Source: Thermodesulfobacteriota bacterium
Lineage (GTDB): Bacteria > Desulfobacterota > GWC2-55-46
Direction: 5' to 3'
Assembly (NCBI GenBank): GCA_030583865.1
Contig: CP129479.1
Coordinates: 62,001-126,000 of the forward strand
Length of the DNA: 64,000 bases
The notes beneath the pieces are model-generated. The model searched no databases. It had not been told where the DNA came from and saw nothing but the letters and a program-made list of their open reading frames with translations. How positions within the stretch are numbered: position 1 is the stretch's first letter; every line of letters begins with the position of its first letter. Below are positions 49,139 through 57,271 of the stretch, one piece after another. A program made the translations under genes and the position numbers.

Positions 49139-49618
49139 CTCTTCCTCTCCTTTCTCGTTTGTTAGTTCGAGCTTGTTGACTATCGGCACCATGCCGTCTA
49201 TCTGAGGCGTATTCGTGAGCCCCGCGGAATGGAATATCGAGGGGCGCCAGAACCCGTCCGCGTCTTTTTTCTTCGAAAGGAGCACCGGCGAGAGATAGCG
49301 GTACTCCTTGTTCCTGAGATACTCCTGGGCCCTGCCGGTCCATTCCACGACTCCCCATAGCCCGCCCTTGCCCTTATTGATGTACTCCTTCACCCATCCG
49401 GCTGCCGGGGCCTCGGAACCCGCCAGGGTCTGGTGCTCGTAGTCAATTACCGCGTCGTTCACCTTCCCGGCTGCGTTCGCGATGATCGCTTTGACATCCT
49501 CTTCCGTCACCCTGAAGGGCCTGCCCTCGGAGTCCTTAAACTCCCCGAGCGGAGAGAGCTGTATCTCTGCCGGGGTTTCGTCAACCTGCATGGTTTTGAG
49601 TATCAGAAAGCGCTTCAC
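48599..49618 (-). CDS. Head maturation protease with fused scaffold (Mu gpI-like)
   Basis: A 339-residue protein starting with GTG 49618. Residues 1-150 are the Mu I-type prohead protease: 'GRPFRVTEEDVKAIIANA', then 'VIDYEHQTLAG' with a histidine, 'GGLWGVVEWTGRAQEYLRNKEYRYLSPV' and 'SAGLTNTPQIDGM' with the serine. The C-terminal 180 residues are charged and helical and act as scaffold. In Mu, the scaffold is also made alone from an internal start, and the same is predicted here. The gene ends before a hairpin that separates it from the decoration gene. Confidence 0.87.
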   Translation of the reverse strand: MKRFLILKTMQVDETPAEIQLSPLGEFKDSEGRPFRVTEEDVKAIIANAAGKVNDAVIDYEHQTLAGSEAPAAGWVKEYINKGKGGLWGVVEWTGRAQEYLRNKEYRYLSPVLLSKKKDADGFWRPSIFHSAGLTNTPQIDGMVPIVNKLELTNEKGEEEMLEKLIKAFKLAEGATEEDVLKAVEALLAKGAETEAAALANKGAVPKEITEVLGLQEGASASEAKATILAMKQPGSVVSVEEFRKLKEDLAKRNRDELVAHAMKEGKITAAQKEWAEAYALGDPDGFRIFVNKAPKVVPVDALPGGGARKGEDADEIQKLVNKNLGVSDEAFKKHNAGN

Positions 49619-49621
49619 CTG

Positions 49622-50128
49622 CTACCTCCCTTTCTCTGCCGCCATGATATGCGCCGTTATCGCCGTCCTGATCTCGGCTATGTCCTCGTTTTGGACCATG
49701 AGATAGGGGCGGGCGGGGATCATGACTCGCTTCCGCTTCCTCCCAGCCTCTCCGCCGAACTGATGTATAGCGGCATAGACCTTGTTTGTCCCTACCTCGA
49801 CCCGGTTTGCAGAAGCCCTCCAGTTCACCGAGCCCATAAGGTGCGACTCCTTTATAAGCACCTTCCTGTTCCGGAACTTTTCCTCAACGCCTTTCCTGAA
49901 CCGGCCTCTTTTGGTTACGAACTTGCTCTTTTTTCCCGCGAAGAGGGTAGCCATCGAAAGCGGCGCCCATCTCTCCGGGCGGCCGCCCTCACGGAAGTTC
50001 CGCTTAACGGATTGCGTTACCGTCGCCCCTATCCGCTTCATGACTGGGGTAAGGTCTCCGCCCGCCTTCCTGAGCCTTCTAAAGAGGTCCCTGACTCCGG
50101 CGAGGTCCATTTTGATGTTTATATCCAT
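49622..50128 (-). CDS. Phage virion morphogenesis protein (Mu gpG family)
   Basis: A 168-residue member of the Mu G family: 'DLFRRLRKAGGDLTPVMKRIGATV', then 'SVKRNFREGGRPERWAPLS' (the invariant RPxxWxPLS region) and 'VYAAIHQFGGEAGRKRKRVMIPARPYL'. It is involved in head-tail joining or tail completion in Mu. It starts with ATG 50128 and lies three bases before the protease start. The 107-base gap upstream has no evident gene. Confidence 0.87.
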   Translation of the reverse strand: MDINIKMDLAGVRDLFRRLRKAGGDLTPVMKRIGATVTQSVKRNFREGGRPERWAPLSMATLFAGKKSKFVTKRGRFRKGVEEKFRNRKVLIKESHLMGSVNWRASANRVEVGTNKVYAAIHQFGGEAGRKRKRVMIPARPYLMVQNEDIAEIRTAITAHIMAAEKGR

Positions 50129-50235
50129 ACTTGAAAAATCAAACCTTATTTGGTATATTCAGATTGCAGGCACCGGTTGGGCCGTACTCCTATAATCGGT
50201 TGCCGGGCGACGTGCCCTGTACGGGGGGCATAGTC

Positions 50236-51516
50236 TCAGTCTCTTCCATATAGAAGCCTGCCCTTGCGCAGGTTTTTTAATGCCGTAACGCTCCCCCGAA
50301 AGAATCCCTCACCGGTCCACAGTCCATTCCTTGTTTCGGCATACATGCCAAGAACCCTGTCCTTTTCATCAAGGCGAAGCAGCTTGACATACCTCTTCCG
50401 TATCGCGACCCTGCCCGACATCTCGCTTTTTGCGAAACCGACCCATATCTCGTAGGGGCTCTCGATCAATTCCGGTATGAAAGGGAAGTAGGCTTCACGC
50501 CCGTCCAGTCGACGCGACACCTTTACCATATGGTCCACTATGGCCTGCGTAACCAGCGCTCCTTCGCCTGTCGGGTCCCTGAACGTCTTCTCATCTCCGC
50601 CGATAGCTTCTTTCAGTGCGCGCCTGACGCCTTCTATCGTGTCTGAGGGCTTACCGAGATCGGCCTTGGGCTGGTCCGCCGGAATCCGCTCTCGCCTCCC
50701 ATAAGCCGCAGGCCCCCGCGGGTCCAGGTCCACCCACGGCCCTTTGTCCTCCATGAGCCTCAGCGCCTCGTTGCGCCCCCAGGCCGCCTCTCCGGGGTTG
50801 TAGCCCCAACCTGGGTCTATGCCCTGAGGCACCTTGATAACCTCGCCGGTACGCGGATTGCTCCATTCATAGCTCTTCACAGGAGGGGCCTTGCTCACCT
50901 TGAGGCCCTGTTTTTCCAGCTCACGCCCAGAGAGGCTTATCACCTTGCACTTGCATCCCCATCCGTTTGGCGGGTAATGAGTCTTCCACCACGGGTCGTC
51001 GGCTGGCAGCACCATGCCGTTCCATTCAAGGTGCTCGGGCCTCGGCTCGGCGGAGAGGCCGCCTATGTATTGCCAATACGGCCGCTCGCTAATGACATCC
51101 GGGTCGGTCATCTGGCTGTAATGCCCGGTCGCGTAGGCCGTCCTCATGTTCGTGTTGAAGATCGTCGCGGTCCTCCAGCCCCTGCCGCCCTTGTAGCTCC
51201 ATCCGTGCTTCTCCACGGTCTTGTCAAAGGACTTCCGGAACTCCTGTATAGTGGTGCCCTTGGCTATGGCATCGTCCACCGCCGTCCTGAGGTCCGAAAG
51301 CAGTTCCCCCTTCATGGCCCCTGCCACTACAAAGGCCCTCGAATGCATGCCTTCCCAGAGGTCCGTCCACCTCTCGGTCGGGAGGTTGACTTTCTGCCTG
51401 AAAAACTCGATGGCCTTATCAAAGGGAAGGCTTGTGAATCTTGCGTCCATTTTGCCCAAAAAGTCCCACAGTGGATTTTTCGCCTGAGCCGCCTTTTCGA
51501 GGTCGGCCCTGCCCAC
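50236..51516 (-). CDS. Head morphogenesis protein (Mu gp30/F family, minor capsid)
   Basis: A 426-residue minor head protein with the SPP1 gp7-like core: 'GTTIQEFRKSFDKTVEKHGWSYKGGRGWRTATIFNTNMRTAYATG' and the cysteine-containing 'HYPPNGWGCKCKVISLS'. It associates with the portal and aids DNA ejection in Mu-like phages. The start is assigned to GTG 51516, immediately after a GC-rich hairpin. No ribosome site is visible there, so translation may be coupled to the portal gene 55 bases upstream. Confidence 0.87.
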   Translation of the reverse strand: MGRADLEKAAQAKNPLWDFLGKMDARFTSLPFDKAIEFFRQKVNLPTERWTDLWEGMHSRAFVVAGAMKGELLSDLRTAVDDAIAKGTTIQEFRKSFDKTVEKHGWSYKGGRGWRTATIFNTNMRTAYATGHYSQMTDPDVISERPYWQYIGGLSAEPRPEHLEWNGMVLPADDPWWKTHYPPNGWGCKCKVISLSGRELEKQGLKVSKAPPVKSYEWSNPRTGEVIKVPQGIDPGWGYNPGEAAWGRNEALRLMEDKGPWVDLDPRGPAAYGRRERIPADQPKADLGKPSDTIEGVRRALKEAIGGDEKTFRDPTGEGALVTQAIVDHMVKVSRRLDGREAYFPFIPELIESPYEIWVGFAKSEMSGRVAIRKRYVKLLRLDEKDRVLGMYAETRNGLWTGEGFFRGSVTALKNLRKGRLLYGRD

Positions 51517-51541
51517 GGGCCGGGTTTTGGAACCCGGCCCG
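51516..51541 (-). promoter_or_regulatory. GC-rich hairpin abutting the gp30 start codon
   Basis: cgggccgggtt (51516-51526) and aacccggcccg (51531-51541) form a perfect 11-base-pair stem with a four-base loop that touches the GTG start of gp30. In the mRNA it would occupy the space where a ribosome site should lie. No T run follows, so it is not a terminator. Confidence 0.5.
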
Positions 51542-51571
51542 CCGTAGCCCGTTTATAAACGCTCTGAGGGG

Positions 51572-53092
51572 CTATTCTGCCTCATACCTGCCGAGCATCT
51601 CGGCTGCCGCAAAAGCCCTTTGGAGGAGGTTGCCGAGTTTTACCGGGTCCATGCCCTGAAATGCGTCCAGGAGACGGTCCCTGAAATCCTCCATGCTCCC
51701 CGCCTCGGCAAGGAGCTTCCTGACCGGCTCCATGAGCGCGTCCAGGTCGGCCTCGTCGAGGAGCCTTTCTGTCAGTGCGTCTACCGCGTCCGATTTGCTG
51801 CCCGCCTTGTTGACCAGGCGGGAATACCCGGCCTTCATCGGAAATGCCGGCGCCGGTGCAGCGGGCGCCACTGTCTCCTCGCCTTCCTTAGGCATCGGGA
51901 TACCGAACCTCTCATGCACCCACTTTACCGGTATGGTCTTGACTCCGGCCCGAGTGAGCACATCGATCTTCTCGGCCTCGACTTTCAGGTCCTCCTCGGG
52001 CTGGTATTTGAACCTGAGCCAGGGAAGCCCGGCATCCCACCCGAAGTTGAAGCCCACGAGCGGCCTGAAAATGTCGCGCCTCACGGTCTTCGATACCATC
52101 TCGCAGTCCGCGCGCTTCAAGTCCTGCCTGACCTCTCCGGCCTGGTTCTCGTTACCGAGCTTCCCTGCCGTTGAGTCCGCGCCCGCGGAGTGGCCGAGGA
52201 CCGCCTTGGACATCTGTGCGTCGCAGAACCTTGCGAGCGCCTCGTAGACGGCCTCTCCCGAGTTCTTCACCGCCTCGACGAACTCGATCTCCGTGGACTT
52301 CGATATCACGCCCGCCGCGTCATGCCCCAGGGACCGGACCGCCTGTATGAGGGCGTCCCTGTCGTCCTTGGTTGCGCCGGCGTCGTACTTCCCGAGCCGG
52401 AGCGGCATGCCGTAGACCTCGGCGAAGGCCACCCAGTCCTTTATGTCGTAGTTCTTGAAGAGGTACATCCATGCACAGGTGCGGAGCACACCCTGCCTGG
52501 TGGGATAGCCCGACCTGGCCTTATGGAGATGGAAGACGAACTTGAAAGGCGGCAGGTCTATCCCGTTGGCCTGCGCCTCTTCGGTCAAGAGGCGAGGTTG
52601 AAGGGAATTCGCCCAGGTGAACCTTTTCGGATGCACCCACTCAAGATGGCGAGCTACGTTTTTCCCCTCCCTTACCTCCCAGTATATTTCGAGGGCGGAG
52701 AATCCCTTGCCTATGGCGTCCAGCATGTCAAGAAGGTTGTCCTCGAAGTCCGGAAGGTCGAAGATCGCCTTCCGCACGAACTCCGCTATCTCGATGTCTT
52801 TCCTTTCCTGGGAGAATGGCTCGACCTCGAAGTCGAGGCCCGTGACCGCCAGCTTCCGGGTCTGCAGGATCGAGAAAAGGTGCCCGTCTTTTTCCTCCAT
52901 CTCCTCGAAGAGCTCCGCCTGCCTGTAGACGTCCCCGGAGTCGGCCTCCCTGAATATCGCGCCGAGCTTCTCCGGGGTGAGCCCCTTCGAGGGATACCCG
53001 CTCCAGCGGTCCCGAAGCGTTGCGACCGCCAGGACCCTTTCGTCCGGCCTCTTTACCGGCCTTACTTCTCTCCCGAAACCGTCGTAGAGCAT
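51572..53092 (-). CDS. Portal protein (Mu gp29, DUF935)
   Basis: A 506-residue DUF935 portal. It has the characteristic 'YRQAELFEEMEEKDGHLFSILQTRKLAVTGLDFEVEP' region and 'HLEWVHPKRFTW'. Residues from 430 onward are a helical tail like the crown/barrel of other portals. Twelve copies form the DNA entry ring. The ATG overlaps the terminase stop by one base, a common coupling in phage packaging modules. Confidence 0.92.
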   Translation of the reverse strand: MLYDGFGREVRPVKRPDERVLAVATLRDRWSGYPSKGLTPEKLGAIFREADSGDVYRQAELFEEMEEKDGHLFSILQTRKLAVTGLDFEVEPFSQERKDIEIAEFVRKAIFDLPDFEDNLLDMLDAIGKGFSALEIYWEVREGKNVARHLEWVHPKRFTWANSLQPRLLTEEAQANGIDLPPFKFVFHLHKARSGYPTRQGVLRTCAWMYLFKNYDIKDWVAFAEVYGMPLRLGKYDAGATKDDRDALIQAVRSLGHDAAGVISKSTEIEFVEAVKNSGEAVYEALARFCDAQMSKAVLGHSAGADSTAGKLGNENQAGEVRQDLKRADCEMVSKTVRRDIFRPLVGFNFGWDAGLPWLRFKYQPEEDLKVEAEKIDVLTRAGVKTIPVKWVHERFGIPMPKEGEETVAPAAPAPAFPMKAGYSRLVNKAGSKSDAVDALTERLLDEADLDALMEPVRKLLAEAGSMEDFRDRLLDAFQGMDPVKLGNLLQRAFAAAEMLGRYEAE

Positions 53093-54393
53093 CAGTACGC
53101 TCCCGCTCCCTGCATCTTCCTGCCTTCGACCTTCTCGTATTCGGGCTTCTGGTAAGGCGTGTGACCGCCGTAGAGGCCCAGGAACCCGGCCCAGGTCCTG
53201 TCGGCGTGCCCCTTCGTCTCGCTTCCGTCCACGTCGAACCTTATGTTTCCGGCCTGGGTGGTGACCTTCCTGAGGGAATGGAGGTCGCCTCTAAGCTCCC
53301 TGTCGCCCATAGGTATCCTGACCTTGCGGTCCTCGAACATCTGCTTGCCTATGGTGGCGAGGTGCTGTTTTGATGCAATGGTAAAGAGCACGCCCTCGGT
53401 TCTTGCCGCGCCGTACCGCCTGATCGCGTCCTCGACCGGCTTCTCTCCCATGCCGGTCTGGTCCATCGAAAGCCTTACAACCCTGTACCGACCCATCAGC
53501 TCGTCAAGCACCGCATCCTGCTCTGCAAAGGACTTTCTCTTCAAAACTCTTATATCCCTGGTCCAGAAGACGTCACCGACCTTCTCCCAAACCCATGCGA
53601 CCCAGAGGTCGTTTCGCCTTCCTATGTCGTTTCCTATATAGCAGGGGCCTTCCTGGTAAAGCTCCGGGAGCCCGGCCTCATCGTGCTCGACGCTGTTTAT
53701 GAGGTCGTAGTCCAGCCAGGCGCTCGCCTCGTCGAGCCACTTGAGTTCGTACTCCTGGGACCATGCGTCCTCGTCGTTCAGTCCGGTCCGGAGCTCCTCG
53801 ATATTCCTCGGCAGCCCGTCGGCCACAGCCTGATAGATGTCCGTGGTCTGCCTGTACCAGAGGTCGTCCTCCCCGGTCATGATGTCGTAGAACTTGTTCC
53901 CCTTGCCGTTGGGTGTCGATACGACCCGCAGCTTGTGCCCTGCCGATATGACCGGGAAGAGCGCCTGCCAGATCTTCCGGCTATCGGCATGGAAGGCGAA
54001 TTCGTCCAGGAAGACGTTGGCCGAGAAGCCCCTGGCCGTGTCGGGGTTTGCCGGAAGAGCCGTTATCCTGGACCCGTTCGGGAATACGACCTCGAGGGAT
54101 TTATACGTCGCCTCCCCGGTCCATTCCCCCTCGATGGCGGTTATTCCGGCCCCGTATGCCTGACAATGGCGCTTTACGCCTTCCTCGACCGCCTCCTTGG
54201 CCTGCCGCTCTCCCCTTGAGAGGATTACCCACCGGGCCTTCCTGCCAAGCGACTCGGCCTCTACGCAATCGTCGACTATCTCAAGAGTGGTCGTAAAGGT
54301 CTTTCCCGTTTGCCTGGCGAACATTCCGGCCTTGAAACGGGAGCGGTTCTTGAACCACCGCTGCTGGAATCCGTAAAGGGTGATAGCTGGCAC
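53092..54393 (-). CDS. Terminase large subunit (Mu gp28)
   Basis: A 433-residue DNA-packaging motor. The ATPase Walker A is 'FARQTGKTFTTT', an adenine-binding RWF lies just before it, and 'NVFLDEFAFHAD' is Walker B. The nuclease domain contains 'CYIGNDIGRRNDLW', with Asp residues for metal binding, and 'RLSMDQTGMGEKPVED'. Members of this family package DNA by headful cutting into host sequence, as Mu does. It overlaps the small subunit stop by one base. Confidence 0.93.
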   Translation of the reverse strand: MPAITLYGFQQRWFKNRSRFKAGMFARQTGKTFTTTLEIVDDCVEAESLGRKARWVILSRGERQAKEAVEEGVKRHCQAYGAGITAIEGEWTGEATYKSLEVVFPNGSRITALPANPDTARGFSANVFLDEFAFHADSRKIWQALFPVISAGHKLRVVSTPNGKGNKFYDIMTGEDDLWYRQTTDIYQAVADGLPRNIEELRTGLNDEDAWSQEYELKWLDEASAWLDYDLINSVEHDEAGLPELYQEGPCYIGNDIGRRNDLWVAWVWEKVGDVFWTRDIRVLKRKSFAEQDAVLDELMGRYRVVRLSMDQTGMGEKPVEDAIRRYGAARTEGVLFTIASKQHLATIGKQMFEDRKVRIPMGDRELRGDLHSLRKVTTQAGNIRFDVDGSETKGHADRTWAGFLGLYGGHTPYQKPEYEKVEGRKMQGAGAY

Positions 54394-54911
54394 TAAAACA
54401 CTCCGTATATTTCTTCCCGCACCCGCTTAAGGGTGGCCGGGTCGAGCTTGCCGTTCTTTCCTGCCTCCGCCTCAAGGGCCTTGAGCCTGTCTTCCATCCT
54501 GCCCCGGACTTCGGCCCGGTACTTTTTAAGGGTCACGGACGACCGGTTCAGGTCGGCCACCATCTTTCCTATCGAGGCCAGGTTCACCTTGCCGGGGTCC
54601 TCGAGCTTCATGAGCGCCTCAAAGGCCTTCTGCTGGACGACTTGGGCGAGGGCGTCGCCGAGCGCGTTCTCCTCGTCCCCGACCTCTTCTACCACGGCCC
54701 TTGCCTGCTCGGTCGCGAGCTTAATGGCCGCGAGCTTTGATTCGAACTCCCTCCCGTACCTGTGTATCGAGCTCTTGGAGATTGAAAAACCCTTCTCCTT
54801 GAGCGTCTCCTCGAGGGCCTTGTAGTCTGAGAAGTTGCTCTTTATGAGCGCCTGGTCCAGCCAGGCCTTGACCTCCGGAGGGAGCCCCTTTACCGCGCTT
54901 CTCTTCGGCAT
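54393..54911 (-). CDS. Terminase small subunit (Mu gp27, DUF3486)
   Basis: A 172-residue DUF3486 protein from ATG 54911 (MPKRSAVKGLPPEV). The longer open frame to 54983 is inside the upstream gene. Conserved parts are 'PPEVKAWLDQALIKSNFSDYKALEETLKEKG', then 'SISKSSIHRYGREFE', a DNA-binding-like helix pair, followed by a coiled coil. It recognises the packaging end and recruits gp28. It lies four bases after the gp26-like gene. Confidence 0.88.
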   Translation of the reverse strand: MPKRSAVKGLPPEVKAWLDQALIKSNFSDYKALEETLKEKGFSISKSSIHRYGREFESKLAAIKLATEQARAVVEEVGDEENALGDALAQVVQQKAFEALMKLEDPGKVNLASIGKMVADLNRSSVTLKKYRAEVRGRMEDRLKALEAEAGKNGKLDPATLKRVREEIYGVF

Positions 54912-54915
54912 GGCC

Positions 54916-55236
54916 TCAATCCCACCACTTGGGCGGCCTGGCGATGCCGGGGTCGCATTCGACCGTATATTCCACGACATCAATGCCGGCCCGCGTCAGG
55001 TTCGCGAACCATTTTCTTGACGGGTCGGATTTGCCTTCGATGGAGATGAGCCCCCTGGTCTCGAGGTACCCCATCTCCTTTCGCAGCTCATGGCGGGTTA
55101 TCTGCACGGGCACGGCATTGATAGCAGAAAGGACCATGTCCTCGTTCGCGCCCATAGGCCGCGCAATGTCCAGCGTGGCGAGTATCAGCCACCGTACCTG
55201 CTCGCGTATTTGTTTCTGCACATCAAACCCGTTCAT
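54916..55236 (-). CDS. Mu gp26-like winged-helix protein
   Basis: From ATG 55236 (MNGFDVQKQI), a 106-residue winged-helix protein of the phage gp26/VpaChn25_0724 family: 'REQVRWLILATLDIARPMGANEDMVL', then 'HELRKEMGYLETRGLISIEG' and the highly conserved end 'GIDVVEYTVECDPGIARPPKWW'. It starts with an ATGA overlap with the upstream coiled-coil gene and has a ggagg ribosome site. The longer frame to 55389 is a shadow. Its role next to the terminase is not known. Confidence 0.85.
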   Translation of the reverse strand: MNGFDVQKQIREQVRWLILATLDIARPMGANEDMVLSAINAVPVQITRHELRKEMGYLETRGLISIEGKSDPSRKWFANLTRAGIDVVEYTVECDPGIARPPKWWD

Positions 55237-55544
55237 GTCCCGCGCCTCCCCCAAATCTCCATTTTCTCGGCCAGGGCGTCGAGCTTGGCGTTTATAACGA
55301 CCTCCTGCCTGATGGCGTCCTCGCGTCGGACATATTCCATCGGGAGGTCGGCCTTGAGCTCGAGGAGCTCCCTTTCTATGCGCTGCCAATCCCTTGCCTC
55401 TTCTTCGTTGGCCTTTTCAAGGGTTGAAAACCTTTTATCTATGTGTGCCTGGTTTCTGTCGAGCAATGTTTTAATAATCCCGATGAGAAGACCGCTCCAG
55501 GCGAGCAGTACGGTCACCAGCAATGCGATTATCTCTATTTCCAC
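55233..55544 (-). CDS. Membrane-anchored coiled-coil protein (Mu gp25-like, DUF2730)
   Basis: A 103-residue protein starting with GTG 55544 after an aggagcg ribosome site. One membrane helix (residues 4-27, IIALLVTVLLAWSGLLIGII) is followed by a long coiled coil (RFSTLEKANEEEARDWQRIERELLELKADL). Mu-like phages have such a DUF2730-type protein between the lysis and packaging genes. It may be part of the lysis apparatus or of assembly; the sequence does not decide. Confidence 0.7.
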   Translation of the reverse strand: MEIEIIALLVTVLLAWSGLLIGIIKTLLDRNQAHIDKRFSTLEKANEEEARDWQRIERELLELKADLPMEYVRREDAIRQEVVINAKLDALAEKMEIWGRRGT

Positions 55545-55569
55545 TGCGCTCCTTTCTTACTCCAGAAAT

Positions 55570-56157
55570 TCAGAACCTCAGCCCGGCCTTGAGCCTTATG
55601 TCAAAACCGTATGCCTCCGACTGGTTAAGCTCGGCTCCCACGCGGAAGGGCCCGAAGTCGCGGTCCACGAACGCGCCATATCCCCGCCCTACCGGGCTCA
55701 TGGTGAGCCCGGCTGCCCACTTGGGCTCCTTCACCTGGCGCGCCGCCTCGACAGGGATATCCACCCCGGCCACGACCTCGCCGTTTACGCTCGATGCTAT
55801 GACCCTCCTGGTCTCGTCCGGCAGCTTCACAAGCGAGAGGTCGACCTGCACCGGCGGACAGTCTACTTTTTCCCCCTCACCCTTGCCCTCTCCCGCCAGG
55901 GGAGAGGGGATTACAGGCCGTGACTTTATAGCCAACTTGACCACGCGCTCGACTTTCGCGCCCGCAGGAATCTGATGGACCGGCTTTGCAGCCGCATCGG
56001 GCTTCCGCTCGAGGAGCGCGCTCCCGTCCGCCTGTTGCTCTGCAGCCGCGTAGGTCTCGATGACGGGGGCCTTGTGCCAGAGCCTCCAGTTGACCAGGGA
56101 GGCCAGGGCCGCGCCCGCGATGAAGGCGATGATGATGAGGTTACGGTTTGCGATCAT
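55570..56157 (-). CDS. Phage protein with N-terminal membrane anchor, lysis region
   Basis: A 195-residue protein with a membrane helix at 6-24 (NLIIIAFIAGAALASLV), then a periplasmic portion. The middle includes 'SPLAGEGKGEGE', encoded by a hairpin repeat (55886-55908), and the end is beta-rich (GYGAFVDRDFGPFRVGAEL, 'GFDIRLKAGLRF'). It is next to a small membrane protein and the lysozyme, so a spanin-like or Rz-like role is possible, but there is no coiled coil to support it. It overlaps the upstream gene by 17 bases. Confidence 0.6.
   Translation of the reverse strand: MIANRNLIIIAFIAGAALASLVNWRLWHKAPVIETYAAAEQQADGSALLERKPDAAAKPVHQIPAGAKVERVVKLAIKSRPVIPSPLAGEGKGEGEKVDCPPVQVDLSLVKLPDETRRVIASSVNGEVVAGVDIPVEAARQVKEPKWAAGLTMSPVGRGYGAFVDRDFGPFRVGAELNQSEAYGFDIRLKAGLRF
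55886..55908. repeat. REP-like hairpin inside a phage gene
   Basis: ccctctccc and gggagaggg form a nine-base-pair stem around gccag within the coding sequence of the 195-residue protein. It adds the phrase SPLAGEG in frame. The same type of 'CCTCTCCC...GGGAGAGG' repeat occurs widely in intergenic bacterial DNA. Confidence 0.55.
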
Positions 56158-56368
56158 TGCCGCCCCCGAGGTTTATGTTCGCCGTGTTGAACCCGTATAA
56201 GCCGACGAGGAGTCCCGCCAGGCCGTATGGCATATCAGGGATTGTATGCCTGGCTATGACTATGACTGTCGCCCATCCGATGTAAGAGATGAGGATGAGG
56301 AATATCGTGAGCCGCGTCATTGAGAGCTGGCCGCTCTCTTCCTGGAGGAACTCTTTCATCCTTCCCAT
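56141..56368 (-). CDS. Small two-helix membrane protein, possible holin
   Basis: A 75-residue protein with a charged N-terminus (GRMKEFLQEESGQLS), two membrane helices (TIFLILISYIGWATVIVIA and YGLAGLLVGLYGFNTANIN) and a polar end. Placed four bases after the lysozyme gene, it has the size and topology of a class II holin. A gggagg ribosome site precedes ATG 56368. Confidence 0.65.
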   Translation of the reverse strand: MGRMKEFLQEESGQLSMTRLTIFLILISYIGWATVIVIARHTIPDMPYGLAGLLVGLYGFNTANINLGGGNDRKP

Positions 56369-56372
56369 ATTC

Positions 56373-56777
56373 CTACCCCCTCCCGGTCCTCATCATCTCC
56401 ACGAGCTCCGGCCCTCTCTTGCCGACCTGGGTGAACCAGGCCGAGAGCACCATTTCGGCTGAGGCCGCGTGATAGTCTCCGGCCTCAAGGGCGGCGATGG
56501 TCTTTTTGAAGCCCAGGAACCTCGACAGGCCAAGATTGAAGACCATGCTGGCGACCACGGTCTTCCTGACGTTATCGAGACTTTCATACCAGGGAAATGT
56601 CTGACATTCCCGGATGGTCTCCTTGATGTCGTTTTCGAGCATGTACATGGCCTCGTCGTTCGAGATGCCCCGGTCTTCGAGGTTCCTGCCGACGCCGATG
56701 GTAAGCTTTCCTGCCGTGCACCTGTACGGCTTGAGCTTCAGCCCTTCATGCTTGATGAGCAGTTCCTTGAGCGTCAC
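56373..56777 (-). CDS. T4-type phage lysozyme (GH24 endolysin)
   Basis: A 134-residue muramidase that cuts peptidoglycan for host lysis. 'IKHEGLKLKPYRCTAGKLTIGVGRNL' aligns with T4 lysozyme so that Glu11 and Thr26 are kept. Position 20, aspartate in T4, is cysteine here; a D20C change is known to leave T4 lysozyme largely active. 'FNLGLSRFLGFKKTIAALEAGDYHAA' and 'SAWFTQVGKRGPELVEMMRTG' complete the fold. The start is GTG 56777 with aagga in front. No signal peptide is present, so release needs the neighbouring holin-like protein. Confidence 0.92.
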   Translation of the reverse strand: MTLKELLIKHEGLKLKPYRCTAGKLTIGVGRNLEDRGISNDEAMYMLENDIKETIRECQTFPWYESLDNVRKTVVASMVFNLGLSRFLGFKKTIAALEAGDYHAASAEMVLSAWFTQVGKRGPELVEMMRTGRG

Positions 56778-56895
56778 GCAAATGTCCTTTTTTTTAGGGG
56801 AGGTGGGGCGGCCACTCGCCGCAAAGTGGACCGCCCCGGTTGGATAAAGATCAAGCGTGAAGATTCTAACTCGGGGGATATGAAGACGGGAATAC

Positions 56896-56919
56896 GAAGC
56901 CCTTCATATGAAGGGCTTC
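56896..56919. promoter_or_regulatory. Perfect 24-base palindrome downstream of mor
   Basis: gaagccctt and aagggcttc flank catatg, giving a fully symmetrical 24-base site between the mor stop and the lysozyme gene. This is where a Mor/C-type activator is expected to drive the following genes. A second imperfect hairpin (ggggcgg...ccgcccc) lies at about 56,809-56,840. The palindrome could be an operator or a processing hairpin; no T run follows. Confidence 0.4.
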
Positions 56920-56941
56920 CGGTGCTTCGTTTCGGTTTTGG

Positions 56942-57271
56942 TCAGCGGGATTTTTCGAAGAGGGTAAAAAGGGGCAGGGGCAAGTCGGCCCTGTCAGTGC
57001 CGGAGAGGATGTCGCTGATCCTCCTGTCGGTAAGATTGAACTTTAATGCAAGCGCTCGTATATCACATTTTCCGGAGTCGTACAACTCCCTGATCTTCCG
57101 GTTACGCATTTCCCTGAGCAGGTCCTCGCACTTCGGCACGTGGATGTAGGTGCCCCCGTACCTCTCCACCAGGCGCATGGTCAGCTCGACGCCTATCAGC
57201 TCGGCCACGTCCTTTAGGTCGCCGGGGAGCTGCTCTATGATTTCATTCTGCGCGTTTTTCTTCTTGCTCAT
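56942..57271 (-). CDS. Mor-like middle/late transcription activator
   Basis: A 109-residue protein of the Mor/C family. The N-terminal dimer region is 'LPGDLKDVAELIGVELTMRLVERYGGTYIHVPKCEDLL' and the C-terminal helix-turn-helix 'DIRALALKFNLTDRRISDIL'. In Mu, Mor switches RNA polymerase to the middle promoter. It is encoded after the GemA-like gene, as in Mu, and before the lysis genes. The start overlaps by 29 bases the end of a small zinc-ribbon gene. Confidence 0.92.
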   Translation of the reverse strand: MSKKKNAQNEIIEQLPGDLKDVAELIGVELTMRLVERYGGTYIHVPKCEDLLREMRNRKIRELYDSGKCDIRALALKFNLTDRRISDILSGTDRADLPLPLFTLFEKSR

